From: Osedax frankpressi
Lineage: Eukaryota; Annelida; Polychaeta; Sabellida; Siboglinidae
Assembly: GCA_964035775.1 (NCBI GenBank)
Contig: CAXIVS010000612.1
Coordinates: forward strand, 248,001-312,000
DNA length: 64,000 nt
Direction of reading: 5' to 3'
Shown here: positions 45,421 to 60,764 of the stretch, piece after piece
Position numbering within the stretch: position 1 is the stretch's first letter
Layout of the letters: every line of letters begins with the position of its first letter
Translations under genes and position numbers: made by a program
Notes under the pieces: model-generated
What the model was told of the DNA's origin: nothing
Database searches by the model: none
What the model saw: the letters and a program-made list of their open reading frames with translations, nothing else

Positions 45421-48400
45421 AACTATATATGATATAACTCTATAAGATATAACTTTATAAGATATAACTCTATATGATATAACTCTATAAGATATAACTC
45501 TATAAGATATAACTCTATATGATATAACTCTATAAGATATAACTCAATAAGATATAACTCTCTATGATATAACTCTATAAGATATAACTCTATAAGATAT
45601 AACTCTATAAGATATAACTCTATAAGATATAACACTATATAATATAACTCTATAAGATATAACTCTATATGATATAACTCTATAAGATATAACTCTATAT
45701 GATATAACTCTAAGATATAACGCTATATGATATAACTATATATGATATAACTCTTATGATATAATTCTATATGATATAACTCTATATGATATAACTCTAT
45801 ATGATATAACTCTATATGATATAACTCTATAAGATATAACTCTATAAGATATAACTCTAAGATATAACTCTATATGATATAACTCTATATAATATAACTC
45901 TATATGATATAACTCTATATGATATAACTCTATAATATATAACTATATAAGATATAACTCTATATGATATAACTCTATATGATATAACTCTATAAGATAT
46001 AACTCAATAAGATTTAACTCTATATGATATAACTCTATATGACATAACTCTATAAGATATAACTCTATAAGATATAACTCTATAATATATAACTCTATAT
46101 GATATAACTCTATATGATATAACTCAATATGATATAACTCTATATAATATAACTCTATAAGATATAACTCTATATGATATAACTCTATATGATATAACTC
46201 TATATAATATAACTCTATAAGATATAACTCTATATGATATAACTCTATAAGATATAACTCTATAAGATATAACTCTATAAGATATAACTCTATATGATAT
46301 AACTCTATATGATATAACTCAATATGATATAACTCTATAGAATATAACTCTATAAGATATAACTCTATATAATATAACTCTATAAGATATAACTATATAA
46401 GATATAACTCTATAATATATAACTCTATATGATATAACTCTATATAAAATAACTCTATAAGATATAACTCAATAAGATATAACTCTATAAGATATAACTC
46501 AATAAGATATAACTCTATAAGATATAACTCTATATGATATAACTCTATATGATATAACTCTATATGATATAACTCTATATGATATAACTCTATATGATAT
46601 AACTCTATAAGATATAACTCTATAAGATATAACTCTAAGATATAACTCTATATGATATAACTCTATATAATATAACTCTATATGATATAACTCTATATGA
46701 TATAACTCTATATGATATAACTCTATAAGATATAACTCTATAAGATATAACTCTATTATATATAACTCTATATGATATAACTCTATAAGATATAACTCTA
46801 TTATATATAACTCTATATGATATAACTCTATATGATATAACTCTATATGATATAACTCTATATGATATAACTCTATATGATATAACTCTATATGATATAA
46901 CTCAATAATATATAACTCTATATGATATAACTCTATATGATATAACTCTATATGATATAACTCTATAAGATATAACTCTAGAAGATATAACTCTATATAA
47001 TATAACTCTATAAGATATAACTCTAATAGATATAACTCTAAGATATAACGCTATATGATATAACTATATATGATATAACTCTTATGATATAACTCAATAA
47101 GATATAAATCTATAATATATAACTCAATAAGATATAACTCTAATAGATATAACTCTAAGATATAACGCTATATGATATAACTATATATTATATAACTCTT
47201 ATGATATAACTCAATAAGATATAACTCAATAAGATTTAACTCTATATGATATAACTCTATATGACATAACTCTATAAGATATAACTCTATAAGATATAAC
47301 TCTATAATATATAACTCTATATGATATAACTCTATATGATATAACTCAATATGATATAACTCTATATAATATAACTCTATAAGATATAACTCTATATGAT
47401 ATAACTCTATATGATATAACTCTATATAATATAACTCTATAAGATATAACTCTATATGATATAACTCTATAAGATATAACTCTATAAGATATAACTCTAT
47501 AAGATATAACTCTATATGATATAACTCTATATGATATAACTCAATATGATATAACTCTATAGAATATAACTCTATAAGATATAACTCTATATAATATAAC
47601 TCTATAAGATATAACTATATAAGATATAACTCTATAATATATAACTCTATATGATATAACTCTATATAAAATAACTCTATAAGATATAACTCAATAAGAT
47701 ATAACTCTATAAGATATAACTCAATAAGATATAACTCTATAAGATATAACTCTATATGATATAACTCTATATGATATAACTCTATATGATATAACTCTAT
47801 ATGATATAACTCTATATGATATAACTCTATAAGATATAACTCTATAAGATATAACTCTAAGATATAACTCTATATGATATAACTCTATATAATATAACTC
47901 TATATGATATAACTCTATATGATATAACTCTATATGATATAACTCTATAAGATATAACTCTATAAGATATAACTCTATTATATATAACTCTATATGATAT
48001 AACTCTATAAGATATAACTCTATTATATATAACTCTATATGATATAACTCTATATGATATAACTCTATATGATATAACTCTATATGATATAACTCTATAT
48101 GATATAACTCTATATGATATAACTCAATAATATATAACTCTATATGATATAACTCTATATGATATAACTCTATATGATATAACTCTATAAGATATAACTC
48201 TAGAAGATATAACTCTATATAATATAACTCTATAAGATATAACTCTAATAGATATAACTCTAAGATATAACGCTATATGATATAACTATATATGATATAA
48301 CTCTTATGATATAACTCAATAAGATATAAATCTATAATATATAACTCAATAAGATATAACTCTAATAGATATAACTCTAAGATATAACGCTATATGATAT

Positions 48401-48600
48401 AACTATATATTATATAACTCTTATGATATAACTCAATAAGATATAACTCTATAAGATATAACTCTATATGATATAACTCAATAAGATATAACTATATATG
48501 ATATAACTCAATAAGACATAACTCTATAAGATATAACTCTATATGATATAACTCTATAAGATATAACTCTATATGATATAACTCAATATGATATAACTAT
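45421..48600. repeat. Shortened E copy and two further F copies
   Basis: Just after GACATAAC (45420) the order jumps: the offset to the earlier copy drops from 12453 to 11972, so about 481 bp of block E (equivalent of 32968-33480) are absent. Block F then follows twice, with TCTAGA at 46977 and 48199 (1222 bp apart) and TAGAATATAAC near 46338 and 47559. The second F copy is joined to the first in the middle of a CGCT cassette near 47.2 kb. A 47.2-48.2-kb duplicate is not present in the 31-36-kb counterpart. Confidence 0.8.
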
Positions 48601-50149
48601 ATATAATATAACTCTATAAGATATAACTCTATATGATATAACTCTATATAATATAACTCTATAAGATATAACTCTATAAGATATAACTCTATAAGATATA
48701 ACTCTATATGATATAACTCTATATGATATAACTCAATATGATATAACTCTATAAGATATAACTCTAAGATATAACTCTATATGATATAATCTATATAATA
48801 TAACTCTATAATATATAACTATATAAGATATAACTCTATATGATATAACTCTATATGATATAACTCTATAAGATATAACTCAATAAGATATAACTCTATA
48901 TGACATAACTCTATAAGATTTAACTCTATAAGATATAACTCTATAATATATAACTCTATATGATATAACTCTATAAGATATAACTCTATATGATATAACT
49001 CTATATGATATAACTCTATAATATTTAACTCTATAAGATATAACTATATATAATATAACTTTATAATATATAACTCTATAAGATATAACTATATAAGATA
49101 TAACTCTATAAGATATAACTTTATATGATATAACTCTATATGATATAACTCTATAAGATATAACTCTATAAGATATAACTCTATAAGATATAACTCTATA
49201 TGATATAACTCTCTATGATATAACTCTATAAGATATAACTCTATAAGATATAACTCTATAAGATATAACTCTATATAATATAACTCTATTAGATATAACT
49301 CTATATGATATAACTCTATAAGATATAACTCTATATAATATAACTCTAAGATATAACGCTATATGATATAACTATATATGATATAACTCTTATGATATAA
49401 CTCAATAAGATATAACTCTATAAGATATAACTCTATAAGATATAACTCTATAATATATAACTTTATAAGATATAACTCTATAAGATATAACTCTATATGA
49501 TATAACTCTATAAGATATAACTCTATAAGATATAACTCTATAAGATATAACTCTATAATATATAACTTTATAAGATATAACTCTATATGATATAACTCTA
49601 TAAGATATAACTCTATATGATATAATTCTATAAGATATAACTCTATAAGATATAACTCTATATGATATAACTCTATAAGATATAACTCTATATGATATAA
49701 CTCTAAGATATAACTCTATATGATATAACTCTATATGATATAACTCTATAAAATATAACTCTATATAATATAATTCTATAATATATAACTCTATAAGATA
49801 TAATTATATATGATATAACTCTATATAATATAACTTTATAATATATAACTTTATAAGATATAACTCAATAAGATATAACTCTATAATATATAACTCTATA
49901 AGATATAACTCTATATGATATAACTCTATATAATATAACTCTATATGATATAACTCTATATGATATAACTCTATAATATATAACTATATAAGATATAACT
50001 CTATATGATATAACTCTATATGATATAACTCTATATGATATAACTCTATAAGATATAACTCAATAAGATTTAACTCTATATGATATAACTCTATATGACA
50101 TAACTCTATAAGATATAACTCTATATGATATAACTCTATAAGATATAAC
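48601..50149. repeat. Transition stretch, recurring 5.86-5.89 kb away
   Basis: This leads from F-type units into the TCTAGA family. From about 49.2 kb it is colinear with 55.08-56.0 kb: CTCTCTATG at 49209 pairs with 55096 (5887) and TCTAGA at 50150 with 56009 (5859). The 28-bp difference is exactly one 13-bp CTCTAAG plus one CGCT monomer, present near 49.34 kb and missing near 55.23 kb. A 14-bp unit (GATATAATCTATAT) lies at 48783-48796. Confidence 0.8.
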
Positions 50150-53100
50150 TCTAGAAGATATAACTCTATATAATATAACTCTATAAGATATAACTCTAAT
50201 AGATATAACTCTAAGATATAACGCTATATGATATAACTATATATGATATAACTCTTATGATATAACTCAATAAGATATAAATCTATAATATATAACCCAA
50301 TAAGATATAACTCTATAAGATATAATTCTAATAGATATAACTCTAAGATATAACGCTATATGATATAACTATATATTATATAACTCTTATGATATAACTC
50401 AATAAGATATAAATCTATAATATATAACCCAATAAGATATAACTCTATAAGATATAACTCTAATAGATATAACTCTATAAGATATAACTCTATATGATAT
50501 AACTCTATAAGATATAACTCTATAAGATATAACTCAATAAGATATAACTCTATAAGATATAACTCATTATGATATAATTCAATAAGATATAACTCTATAT
50601 GATATAACTCAATAAGACATAACTCTATAAGATATAACTCTATATGATATAACTCTATAAGATATAACTCTATATGATATATCTCTAAGATATAACTCTA
50701 TATGATATAACTATATATGATATAACTCTATAAGATATAACTCTATATGATATAATTCTATAATATATAACTCTATAAGATATAACTATATATGATATAA
50801 CTCTATATAATATAACTTTATAATATATAACTTTATAAGATATAACTCAATAAGATATAACTCTATAATATATAACTCTATAAGATATAATTCTATAATA
50901 TATAACTCTATAAGATATAACTATATATGATATAACTCTATATAATATAACTTTATAATATATAACTTTATAAGATATAACTCAATAAGATATAACTCTA
51001 TAATATATAACTCTATAAGATATAACTCTATATGATATAACTCTATATAATATAACTCTATATGATATAACTCTATATGATATAACTCTATAATATATAA
51101 CTATATAAGATATAACTTTATATGATATAACTCTATATGATATAACTCTATAAGATATAACTCAATAAAATTTAACTCTATATGATATAACTCTATATGA
51201 CATAACTCTATAAGATATAACTCTATAAGATATAACTCTATAATATATAACTCTATATGATATAACTCTATAAGATATAACTCTATATGATATAACTCTA
51301 TATGATATAACTCTATAATATATAACTCTATAAGATATAACTATATATAATATAACTCTATATAATATAACTTTATAATATATAACTCTATAAGATGTAA
51401 CTCTATATGATATAACTCTATAAGATATAACTCTATAAGATATAACTCTAAGATATAACTCTATATGATATAACTCTATATAATATAACTCTATATGATA
51501 TAACTTTATATGATATAACTCTATAATATATAACTATATAAGATATAACTCTAGAAGATATAACTCTATATAATATAACTCTATAAGATATAACTCTAAT
51601 AGATATAACTCTAAGATATAACGCTATATGATATAACTATATATGATATAACTCTTATGATATAACTCAATAAGATATAAATCTATAATATATAACCCAA
51701 TAAGATATAACTCTATAAGATATAATTCTAATAGATATAAATCTAAGATATAACGCTATATGATATAACTATATATGATATAACTCTTATGATATAACTC
51801 AATAAGATATAAATCTATAATATATAACCCAATAAGATATAACTCTATAAGATATAATTCTAATAGATATAACTCTAAGATATAACGCTATATGATATAA
51901 CTATATATTATATAACTCTTATGATATAACTCAATAAGATATAAATCTATAATATATAACCCAATAAGATATAACTCTATAAGATATAACTCTAATAGAT
52001 ATAACTCTATAATATATAACTCTATATGATATAACTCTATAAGATATAACTCTATAAGATATAACTCAATAAGATATAACTCTATAAGATATAACTCATT
52101 ATGATATAACTCAATAAGATATAACTCTATATGATATAACTCAATAAGACATAACTCTATAAGATATAACTCTATATGATGTAACTCTATAAGATATAAC
52201 TCTATATGATATAACTCTATATGATATATCTCTAAGATATAACTCTATATGATATAACTATATATGATATAACTCTATAAGATATAACTCTATATGATAT
52301 AATTCTATAATATATAACTCTATAAGATATAACTATATATGATATAACTCTATATAATATAACTTTATAATATATAACTTTATAAGATATAACTCAATAA
52401 GATATAACTCTATAATATATAACTCTATAAGATATAACTCTATATGATATAACTCTATATAATATAACTCTATAAGATATAACTCTATATGATATAACTC
52501 TATATCATATAACTCTATAAGATATAACTCTATATGATATAACTCTATAAGATATAACTCTATAAGAAATAACTCTATATGATATAACTCTATATGATAT
52601 AACTCTATAAGATATAACTCTATATGATATAACTCTATAAGATATAACTCTATAAGTTATAACTCTATATGATATAACTCTATAGGATATAACTATATAT
52701 GATATAACATTATAATATATAACTCTATAGGATATAACTCTATAAGATATAACTCTATAAGATATAACTCTATATGTTATAACTCTATAAGATATAACTC
52801 TATATGATATAACTCTATAAGATATAACTCTATTATATATAACTCTATAAGATATAACTCTATAAGATATAACTCTATTATATATAACTCTATAAGATAT
52901 AACTTTATAAGATATAACTCTATATGATATAACTCTATATGATATAACTCTGTATGATATAACTATATATGATATAACACTATAATATATAACTCTATAG
53001 GATATAACTATAAGATATAACTCTATAAGATATAACTCTATATGTTATAACTCTATAAGATATAACTCTATATGATATAACTCTATAAGATATAACACTA

Positions 53101-55280
53101 TTATATATAACTCTATAAGATATAACTCTATAAGATATAACTCTATTATATATAACTCTATAAGATATAACTTTATAAGATATAACTCTATATGATATAA
53201 CTCTATATGATATAACTCTGTATGATATAACTCTATAAGATATAACTCTATATGATATAACTCTATATGATATAACTCAATAAGATATAACTCTATATGA
53301 TATAACTCTATATGATATAAATCTATAAGATATAACTCTATAAGATATAACTCTATAAGATATAACTCTATTAGATATAACTCTATAAGATAAAACTCTA
53401 AGATATAACTCTATATGATATAACTCTATGTGATATAACTCTATATAATATAACTCTATAAGATATAACTATATGAGATATAACTCTATAAGATATAACT
53501 CTATATAATATAACTCTATATAATATAACTCTATAAGATATAACTCTATATGATATAACTCTAAGATATAACTCTATATGATATAACTCTAAGATATAAC
53601 TCTATATGATATAACTCAATAAGATATAAATCTATAAGATATAACTCTATATGATATAACTCAACAAGACATAACTCTATATGATATAACTCTATAAGAT
53701 ATAACTCTAATAGATATAACTCTAAGATATAACGCTATATGATATAACTCTTATGATATAACTCAATAAGATATAACTCTATAAGATATAACTCAATAAG
53801 ATATAACTCTATAAGATATAACTCTATATGATATAACTTTATAATATATAACTTTATAAGATATAACTCAATAAGATATAACTCTATAAGATATAACTCT
53901 ATAAGATATAACTCTATAAGATATAACTCTATAAGATATAACTCTATATGATATAACTCTATATAATATAACTTTATAATATATAACTTAATAAGATATA
54001 ACTCAATAAGATATAACTCTATAAGATATAACTCTATAAGATATAACTCTATAAGATATAACTCTATAAGATATAACTCTATAAGATATAACTCTATATG
54101 ATATAACTTTATAAGATATAATCTATAATATATAACTCTATAAGATATAACTCTATAAGATATAACTCTATAAGATATAACTCTATATGATATAACTCTA
54201 TATAATATAACTCTATAATATATAACTCTATAAGATATAACTCTACAAGATATAACTCTATAAGATATAACTCTATATGATATAACTCTATATAATATAA
54301 CTTTATAATATATAACTTAATAAGATATAACTTTATAAGATATAACTCTATAAGATATAACTCTATAAGATATAACTCTATATGATATAACTCTATATGA
54401 TATAACTCTATATGCTATAACTCTATATGATATAACTCTATAAGATATAACTCTATATGATATAACTCTATATGACATAACTATATATGATATAACACTA
54501 TAAGATATAACTCTATAGGATATAACTCTATAAGATATAACTCTATATGCTATAACTCTATATGATATAACTCTATATGATATAACTATATAAGACATAA
54601 TTCTATATGATATAACTCTATATGATATAACTCTATATGCTATAACTCTATATGACATAACTATATAAGACATAATTCTATATGATATAACTCTATAAGA
54701 TATAACTCTATATGATATAACTCTATAGGATATAATTATATATGATATAACACTATAAGATATAACTCTATAGGATATAACTCTATAAGATATAACTCTA
54801 TAAGATATAACTCTATAGGTTATAACTCTATAAGATATAACTCTATATGATATAACTCTATAATATATAACTCTATTATACATAACTCTATATGATATAA
54901 CTCTATAAGATATAACTCTATTATATATAACTCTATAAGATATAACTCTATAAGATATAACTCTATTATATATAACTCTATAAGATATAACTTTATAAGA
55001 TATAACTCTATATGATATAACTCTATAAGATATAACTCTATAAGATATAACTCTATATGATATAACTCTATAAGATATAACTCAATAAGATATAACTCTC
55101 TATGATATAACTCTATAAGATATAACTCTATAAGATATAACTCTATAAGATATAACTCTATATAATATAACTCTATAAGATATAACTCTATATGATATAA
55201 CTCTATAAGATATAACTCTATATAATATAACTCTATATGATATAACTATATATGATATAACTCTTATGATATAACTCAAT
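50150..55280. repeat. TCTAGA-family superunit, copy 1
   Basis: The stretch begins with TCTAGA at 50150 and 51550, carries CATTAT at 50565 and 52097, CTGTAT at about 52950 and 53219, GATAAAAC at 53389, CAACAAG at 53662, and CTATTATACAT ending at 54883. The same order recurs at 58.3-62.23 kb with offsets of 7755 (51550 to 59305), 7783, 7710 (both GATAAAAC and CAACAAG) and 7351 (CTATTATACAT). About 270 bp near 52.7-53.2 kb are duplicated in tandem here only. Confidence 0.83.
51602..51997. repeat. 132-bp cassette, three tandem copies
   Basis: ACGCT at 51621, 51753 and 51885 marks three exact 132-bp cassettes (51602-51733, 51734-51865, 51866-51997). The second begins with AAATCTAAG where the others have AACTCTAAG. 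The counterpart runs at 3873-4281 and 59357-59780 have an extra 28-bp step and the CTATACG variant, so cassette number varies between otherwise matching blocks. Confidence 0.86.
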
Positions 55281-58200
55281 AAGATATAACTCTATAAGAT
55301 ATAACTCTATAAGATATAACTCTATAATATATAACTTTATAAGATATAACTCTATAAGATATAACTCTATATGATATAACTCTATAAGATATAACTCTAT
55401 AAGATATAACTCTATAAGATATAACTCTATAATATATAACTTTATAAGATATAACTCTATATGATATAACTCTATAAGATATAACTCTATATGATATAAT
55501 TCTATAAGATATAACTCTATAAGATATAACTCTATATGATATAACTCTATAAGATATAACTCTATATGATATAACTCTAAGATATAACTCTATATGATAT
55601 AACTCTATATGATATAACTCAATAAGATATAACTCTATATAATATAATTCTATAATATATAACTCTATAAAATATAATTATATATGATATAACTCTATAT
55701 AATATAACTTTATAATATATAACTTTATAAGATATAACTCAATAAGATATAACTCTATAATATATAACTCTATAAGATATAACTCTATATGATATAACTC
55801 TATATAATATAACTCTATATGATATAACTCTATATGATATAACTCTATAATATAGAACTATATAAGATATAACTCTATATGATATAACTCTATATGATAT
55901 AACTCTATAAGATATAACTCAATAAGATTTAACTCTATATGATATAACTCTATATGACATAACTCTATAAGATATAACTATATATGATATAACTCTATAA
56001 GATATAACTCTAGAAGATATAACTCTATATAATATAACTCTATAAGATATAACTCTAATAGATATAACTCTAAGATATAACGCTATATGATATAACTATA
56101 TATGATATAACTCTTATGATATAACTCAATAAGATATAAATCTATAATATATAACCCAATAAGATATAACTCTATAAGATATAACTCTAATAGATATAAC
56201 TCTATAAGATATAACTCTATATGATATAATTCTATAATATATAACTCTATAAGATATAATTATATATGATATAACTCTATATAATATAACTTTATAATAT
56301 ATAACTTTATAAGATATAACTCAATAAGATATAACTCTATAATATATAACTCTATAAGATATAACTCTATATGATATAACTCTATATAATATAACTCTAT
56401 ATGATATAACTCTATATGATATAACTCTATAATATATAACTATATAAGATATAACTCTATATGATATAACTCTATATGATATAACTCTATAAGATATAAC
56501 TCAATAAGATTTAACTCTATATGATATAACTCTATATGACATAACTCTATAAGATATAACTCTATATGATATAACTCTATAAGATATAACTCTAGAAGAT
56601 ATAACTCTATATAATATAACTCTATAAGATATAACTCTAATAGATATAACTCTAAGATATAACGCTATATGATATAACTATATATGATATAACTCTTATG
56701 ATATAACTCAATAAGATATAAATCTATAATATATAACACAATAAGATATAACTCTATAAGATATAATTCTAATAGATATAACTCTAAGATATAACGCTAT
56801 ATGATATAACTATATATTATATAACTCTTATGATATAACTCAATAAGATATAAATCTATAATATATAACCCAATAAGATATAACTCTATAAGATATAACT
56901 CTAATAGATATAACTCTATAAGATATAACTCTATATGATATAACTCTATAAGATATAACTCTATAAGATATAACTCAATAAGATATAACTCTATAAGATA
57001 TAACTCATTATGATATAACTCAATAAGATATAACTCTATATGATATAACTCAATAAGACATAACTCTATAAGATATAACTCTATATGATATAACTCTATA
57101 TGATATAATTCTATAATATATAACTCTATAAGATATAACTATATATGATATAACTCAATAAGATATAACTCTATAATATATAACTCTATAAGATATAATT
57201 CTATAATATATAACTCTATAAGATATAACTATATATGATATAACTCTATATAATATAACTTTATAATATATAACTTTATAAGATATAACTCAATAAGATA
57301 TAACTCTATAATATATAACTCTATAAGATATAACTCTATATGATATAACTCTATATAATATAACTCTATATGATATAACTCTATATGATATAACTCTATA
57401 ATATATAACTATATAAGATATAACTTTATATGATATAACTCTATATGATATAACTCTATAAGATATAACTCAATAAAATTTAACTCTATATGATATAACT
57501 CTATATGACATAACTCTATAAGATATAACTCTATAAGATATAACTCTATAATATATAACTCTATATGATATAACTCTATAAGATATAACTCTATATGATA
57601 TAACTCTATATGATATAACTCTATAATATATAACTCTATAAGATATAACTATATATAATATAACTCTATATAATATAACTTTATAATATATAACTCTATA
57701 AGATGTAACTCTATATGATATAACTCTATAAGATATAACTCTATAAGATATAACTCTATAAGATATAACTCTAAGATATAACTCTATATGATATAACTCT
57801 ATATAATATAACTCTATATGATATAACTTTATATGATATAACTCTATAATATATAACTATATAAGATATAACTCTAGAAGATATAACTCTATATAATATA
57901 ACTCTATAAGATATAACTCTATATGATATAATTCTATAATATATAACTCTATAAGATATAATTATATATGATATAACTCTATATAATATAACTTTATAAT
58001 ATATAACTTTATAAGATATAACTCAATAAGATATAACTCTATAATATATAACTCTATAAGATATAACTCTATATGATATAACTCTATATAATATAACTCT
58101 ATATGATATAACTCTATATGATATAACTCTATAATATATAACTATATAAGATATAACTCTATATGATATAACTCTATATGATATAACTCTATAAGATATA

Positions 58201-60764
58201 ACTCAATAAGATTTAACTCTATATGATATAACTCTATATGACATAACTCTATAAGATATAACTCTATATGATATAACTCTATAAGATATAACTCTAGAAG
58301 ATATAACTCTAGAAGATATAACTCTATAAGATATAACTCTAATACATATAACTCTAATAGATATAACTCTAAGATATAACGCTATATGATATAACTATAT
58401 ATGATATAACTCTTATGATATAACTCAATAAGATATAAATCTATAATATATAACCCAATAAGATATAACTCTATAAGATATAATTCTAATAGATATAACT
58501 CTAAGATATAACGCTATATGATATAACTATATATTATATAACTCTTATGATATAACTCAATAAGATATAAATCTATAATATATAACCCAATAAGATATAA
58601 CTCTATAAGATATAACTCTAATAGATATAACTCTATAAGATATAACTCTATATGATATAACTCTATAAGATATAACTCTATAAGATATAACTCAATAAGA
58701 TATAACTCTATAAGATATAACTCATTATGATATAACTCAATAAGATATAACTCTATAATATATAACTCTATAAGATATAACTCTATATGATATAACTCTA
58801 TATAATATAACTCTATATGATATAACTCTATATGATATAACTCTATAATATATAACTATATAAGATATAACTTTATATGATATAACTCTATATGATATAA
58901 CTCTATAAGATATAACTCAATAAAATTTAACTCTATATGATATAACTCTATATGACATAACTCTATAAGATATAACTCTATAAGATATAACTCTATAATA
59001 TATAACTCTATATGATATAACTCTATAAGATATAACTCTATATGATATAACTCTATATGATATAACTCTATAATATATAACTCTATAAGATATAACTATA
59101 TATAATATAACTCTATATAATATAACTTTATAATATATAACTCTATAAGATGTAACTCTATATGATATAACTCTATAAGATATAACTCTATAAGATATAA
59201 CTCTAAGATATAACTCTATATGATATAACTCTATATAATATAACTCTATATGATATAACTTTATATGATATAACTCTATAATATATAACTATATAAGATA
59301 TAACTCTAGAAGATATAACTCTATATAATATAACTCTATAAGATATAACTCTAATAGATATAACTCTAAGATATAACGCTATACGATATAACTCTAAGAT
59401 ATAACGCTATACGATATAACTATATATGATATAACTCTTATGATATAACTCAATAAGATATAAATCTATAATATATAACCCAATAAGATATAACTCTATA
59501 AGATATAATTCTAATAGATATAACTCTAAGATATAACGCTATATGATATAACTATATATGATATAACTCTTATGATATAACTCAATAAGATATAAATCTA
59601 TAATATATAACCCAATAAGATATAACTCTATAAGATATAATTCTAATAGATATAACTCTAAGATATAACGCTATATGATATAACTATATATTATATAACT
59701 CTTATGATATAACTCAATAAGATATAAATCTATAATATATAACCCAATAAGATATAACTCTATAAGATATAACTCTAATAGATATAACTCTATAAGATAT
59801 AACTCTATATGATATAACTCTATAAGATATAACTCTATAAGATATAACTCCATAAGATATAACTCTATAAGATATAACTCATTATGATATAACTCAATAA
59901 GATATAACTCTATATGATATAACTCAATAAGACATAACTCTATAAGATATAACTCTATATGATGTAACTCTATAAGATATAACTCTATATGATATATCTC
60001 TAAGATATAACTCTATATGATATAACTATATATGATATAACTCTATAAGATATAATTCTATATGATATAATTCTATAATATATAACTCTATAAGATATAA
60101 CTATATATGATATAACTCTATATAATATAACTTTATAATATATAACTTTATAAGATATAACTCAATAAGATATAACTCTATAATATATAACTCTATAAGA
60201 TATAACTCTATATGATATAACTCTATATAATATAACTCTATAAGATATAACTCTATATGATATAACTCTATATAATATAACTCTATAAGATATAACTCTA
60301 TATGATATAACTCTATAAGATATAACTCTATAAGAAATAACTCTATATGATATAACTCTATATGATATAACTCTATAAGATATAACTCTATATGATATAA
60401 CTCTATAAGATATAACTCTATAAGCTATAACTCTATATGATATAACTCTATAGGATATAACTATATATGATATAACACTATAATATATAACTCTATAGGA
60501 TATAACTCTATAAGATATAACTCTATAAGATATAACTCTATATGTTATAACTCTATAAGATATAACTCTATATGATATAACTCTATAAGATATAACTCTA
60601 TTATATATAACTCTATAAGATATAACTCTATAAGATATAACTCTATTATATATAACTCTATAAGATATAACTTTATAAGATATAACTCTATATGATATAA
60701 CTCTATATGATATAACTCTGTATGATATAACTCTATAAGATATAACTCTATATGATATAACTCT
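55281..60764. repeat. Right copy of the left-end block
   Basis: TCTAGA at 56009, 56591, 57873, 58293, 58308 and 59305 match 228, 942, 2209, 2629 and 3821 in order; the extra site at 58308 is a one-unit duplication of the TCTAGA monomer. CATTAT at 57006, 58723 and 59880 and AAGATGTAAC at 57700 and 59147 also match. At about 60764 this copy continues into sequence like 10.9 kb, whereas the left copy enters the 180-bp duplication. Confidence 0.87.
59357..59780. repeat. Expanded run of CGCT cassettes, right copy
   Basis: ACGCT lies at 59376, 59404, 59536 and 59668: one 28-bp step, then 132-bp steps. The first two carry CTATACG. This is the counterpart of 3873-4281, differing by one extra CTCTATAAG unit in the last cassette (132 against 117 bp). 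The matching irregular step is strong evidence that the two runs are copies of one ancestor, not independent expansions. Confidence 0.86.
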
